Origin: Actinomadura luteofluorescens
GTDB lineage: Bacteria > Actinomycetota > Actinomycetes > Streptosporangiales > Streptosporangiaceae
Direction: 5' to 3'
Assembly: GCF_013409365.1 (NCBI RefSeq)
Contig: NZ_JACCBA010000001.1
Location: 1,922,001-1,986,000, forward strand
DNA: 64,000 nt
Shown in pieces: positions 62,501 through 64,000 of the stretch (within the stretch, counting starts at the first letter, position 1; the number at the start of each line of letters is the position of its first letter). The notes under the pieces are model-generated. The model searched no databases and was not told the origin of the DNA. It saw only the letters and a list, made by a program, of their open reading frames with translations. The translations under genes were made by a program, and so were the position numbers.

Positions 62501-64000
62501 ATTGGGCCGCGATCGAGGACGCGGGCCGGCTGCGGGACGCGCTCGGCGCACCGCTGCCGGTGGGCGTCCCGGAGGCGTTCCTCGAACCGGTCGCCGACCC
62601 GCTCGGCGACCTGGTCTCCCGGTACGCGCGCACGCACGGGCCGTTCCGGGCGGCCGAGGCCGCCGCGCGCTTCGGGCTGGGCGTCGCCGTGGTCGTCGAG
62701 ACGCTGCGGCGGCTGTCGGGCGCGGGCCGGATCGTCGAGGGCGAGTTCCTGCCGGTCGGGTCCGTGGCGGGCCCGCTGACGACCGAATGGTGCGACAGCG
62801 GCGTGCTGCGGATGCTGCGGCGCCGTTCCCTGGCACGCCTGCGCGCCGAGGTCGAACCGTCCCCGCCGGAGTCGCTCGGCCGGTTCCTGCCGGCGTGGCA
62901 CGGCATCTCGGGCGGGTCGCGGCTGCGGGGCATCGACGCGCTCGTGCAGGCGATCGAGCAGTTGCAGGGCGCGGCGGTGCCCGCGTCCGCGCTGGAGTCT
63001 CTGGTGCTGCCGTCGCGGGTGCCCGGCTACACCCCGGCCATGCTGGACGAGCTGACGTCGGCCGGCGAGGTCGTGTGGGCCGGCCAGGGCGGGCTGCCGG
63101 GCGGCGACGGCTGGGTGGCGCTGTACCTGGCCGACACCGCTCCGCTGCTCATGCCGGGCCCCGCGGAGATCACTCTCACGCCCGTGCACCAGGCCGTCCT
63201 CGACGCCCTCGGCGACGGGGGCGCGCTGTTCTTCCGGACTCTGTCCGACCGCGTGAACAGGCAGGCCAGCGCCAACGACGCCGACCTCGTCACCGCCGTG
63301 TGGGACCTGGTCTGGGCCGGCCACCTCACCAACGACACGCTGGCCCCGCTGCGGTCCGCGCTCGGATCGGGCCGTCCGACCCACCGTTCCCGGACGACGC
63401 GCCGCGGACGTCCCGTCCTGCCGTCCCGGACGGGTCCGCCCACGGTCGCCGGACGCTGGTGGCCGCTCCCCGAGCGCGAGCCCACCGCGACCCTGCGCTC
63501 GCACGCTCTCGCCGAAGCGCTCCTGGAGCGGTACGGCATCGTCATCCGAGGCGCCGTCGCGGCCGAACGCACTCCTGGCGGGTTCTCCGCCGTGTACCCG
63601 GTCCTGCGCGCGTTCGAGGAGACGGGCCGTTGCCGGCGGGGCTATTTCGTCGAGGGCCTGGGAGCCGCCCAGTTCGCGCTGCCGGGGGCCGTCGACCGGC
63701 TCCGCGCGCTCCGTCCGGCGACGGCCACCGCCCCGGACGACATCTCCGCCCTCTGGGAGGCTCCCCGCAAGCCCGGGGTCCGCGCGCTCGTCCTGGCGGC
63801 GGCCGATCCTGCCAACCCGTACGGCGCGGCCCTGCCCTGGCCGGAACGCGCCGACGAGGTCGCCAGCGGCCACAAGCCGGGCCGCAAGGCGGGCGCGCTG
63901 GTCGTGCTGGTCGAGGGCCGGCTCGTCCTCTATGTCGAGCGCGGCGGGCGGACGCTCCTGACCTGGGACGACGACCCGGAGGTCCTGCAACCGGCCGTCG
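59509..64000 (+). CDS. lhr: ATP-dependent helicase Lhr (3' end outside window)
   Basis: The frame is open from ATG 59509 to the last base, 1497 codons, close to the full length of Lhr-Core plus C-terminal domain. Lhr is a superfamily 2 DNA/RNA helicase that translocates 3'-5' and belongs to the actinobacterial DNA-damage response. Motif I is VVAPTGSGKTLAAFL, motif II VIVDEVHAVAG (DEVH), motif III GLSATVRP; motifs V and VI are VVATSSLELGIDMGAVDLVV and QRVGRAGHQVG. A winged-helix/beta-barrel core follows, with VFLVGEKASRVGELDEEMVY and LPFWHGDTLGRPAELGRALG. The last third is the Lhr C-terminal domain (LTTEWCDSGVLRMLRRRSLA, RFLPAWHGI). The stop codon is beyond the window. It lies near recA, with an esterase divergent from it. 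Confidence 0.96.
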   Translation, partial: MGGDVLERFSPATRAWFTGAFAAPTPAQAGAWDSIAGGDNTLVVAPTGSGKTLAAFLWSLDRLGTEAVPEDALRRCRVLYVSPLKALAVDVERNLRAPLTGIRHAARRLGLPEPDVRVGMRSGDTPADERRRLAVKPPDILITTPESLFLILTSRARESLRGVETVIVDEVHAVAGTKRGAHLALSLERLDALLERPAQRIGLSATVRPADEVAAFLGGPRPAAVVQPRSEKVFELDIVVPVEDMGEVGQFVDDSGAPDPRQRSIWPHVEDRLLDLIQAHRSTLVFANSRRLAERLCGRLNELAYERSTGEPLAEDHSPASTMAQAGAAKGAPLEIARAHHGSVSKEERAGIENALKEGRLPAVVATSSLELGIDMGAVDLVVQVESPPSVANGLQRVGRAGHQVGAVSKGVIFPKYRGDLVQTAVVAERMRGGEIEELRYPRNPLDVLAQQIVAMVSMDEWTVDELESLVKRAASYATLPRSALEACLDMLAGRYPSDEFGELRPRLVWDRVTGVLRDRPGAQRLAVTSGGTIPDRGLFGVFLVGEKASRVGELDEEMVYESRVGDVFVLGASSWRIEDITPDRVLVSPAPGQPGKLPFWHGDTLGRPAELGRALGTFTRELAELSQPEARARVAASGLDDWASANLVSYLTEQREATGHVPDDRTMVVERFRDELGDWRMVVHSPLGARVHAPWALAIAGRLRERYGVDAQAMHADDGIVIRIPDMDEPPGLDLAVFDADDIERIVVDELGGSALFAARFRECAARSLLLPRRRPDKRMPLWQQRQRAAQLLAVASKYPSFPIVLETMRECLQDVFDVPGLVQLMRDMSGRKVRMVEVETSEPSPYARSLLFHYVGAFMYEGDSPLAERRAQALALDSALLAELLGQADLRELLDPDAVTETERELQRLAADRRARDLEGVADLLRALGPLSTAEAAERTLPASLGAPDETAAGDGEAAAVGGPVPDAVLVQVSRWLAELEATRRAIRVRIAGQEHWAAIEDAGRLRDALGAPLPVGVPEAFLEPVADPLGDLVSRYARTHGPFRAAEAAARFGLGVAVVVETLRRLSGAGRIVEGEFLPVGSVAGPLTTEWCDSGVLRMLRRRSLARLRAEVEPSPPESLGRFLPAWHGISGGSRLRGIDALVQAIEQLQGAAVPASALESLVLPSRVPGYTPAMLDELTSAGEVVWAGQGGLPGGDGWVALYLADTAPLLMPGPAEITLTPVHQAVLDALGDGGALFFRTLSDRVNRQASANDADLVTAVWDLVWAGHLTNDTLAPLRSALGSGRPTHRSRTTRRGRPVLPSRTGPPTVAGRWWPLPEREPTATLRSHALAEALLERYGIVIRGAVAAERTPGGFSAVYPVLRAFEETGRCRRGYFVEGLGAAQFALPGAVDRLRALRPATATAPDDISALWEAPRKPGVRALVLAAADPANPYGAALPWPERADEVASGHKPGRKAGALVVLVEGRLVLYVERGGRTLLTWDDDPEVLQPAV

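Overview
The window is chromosomal DNA of a high-GC Gram-positive actinomycete. Almost every gene is GC-saturated at third codon positions, GTG and TTG starts are common, several promoters look leaderless, and actinobacterial marker families and neighbourhoods are present (DUF3097-hemW, DUF3046 near recA-recX, gluABCD beside miaB-miaA-dapF, rny beside recX-recA). Actinomadura or another Thermomonosporaceae member is my best guess, by inference only. I found no rRNA, tRNA, CRISPR array, prophage or integrase.

Layout. 1-7.7 kb: end of a DUF3097 gene, hemW, a YezG-like immunity protein, an unknown 294-residue protein, a frameshifted secreted protein, a DUF4870 membrane protein, lepA and rpsT. 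7.7-13.2 kb: accessory genes lying between rpsT and holA (kptA, a tnpB-only IS200/IS605-type element, a HAD-like protein, LysR and SRPBCC genes, a TetR/SnoaL divergent pair with two operators) and a decayed second copy of the holA 3' end. 13.2-17.7 kb: holA, comEC and comEA. 17.7-23.9 kb: a drug-type MFS exporter with a divergent AraC regulator, a DegV protein, hutI and hflX. 24-29.7 kb: glyoxylate/glycolate module aceB-glcD-glcE-glcF. 29.8-35.8 kb: another frameshifted gene and a peptide-type ABC transporter operon with a fused double ATPase. 35.9-39.8 kb: a membrane protein and TetR sharing two operators, and an orphan histidine kinase. 40-44 kb: dapF, miaA, an MT0933-type antitoxin-like protein, miaB. 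44-49.8 kb: gluABCD and an S9 peptidase. 49.8-55.1 kb: a GDPD-LTD protein, rny, recX, recA. 55.3-57.9 kb: two ATP-grasp-type ligases and a small lipoprotein. 57.9-64 kb: DUF3046, an esterase and the 5' part of lhr.

How genes work together. The core parts cover translation quality (lepA, rpsT, hflX, miaA, miaB), DNA repair (recA, recX, lhr, holA) and DNA uptake (comEA, comEC). recA has both a LexA box and a PafBC-type RecA-NDp promoter with the exact 8-nt spacer. aceB with glcDEF oxidises glycolate to glyoxylate and condenses it with acetyl-CoA to malate. The ATP-grasp/lipoprotein/glutathionylspermidine-synthase-like cluster is the best candidate for an uncharacterised pathway. The kptA-tnpB junction is the most instructive mobile-DNA event: the element's terminal TCAA supplies the kptA stop codon.

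Three genes carry single-base frameshifts in or beside runs of C. These may be real decay or assembly errors and should be checked against reads.
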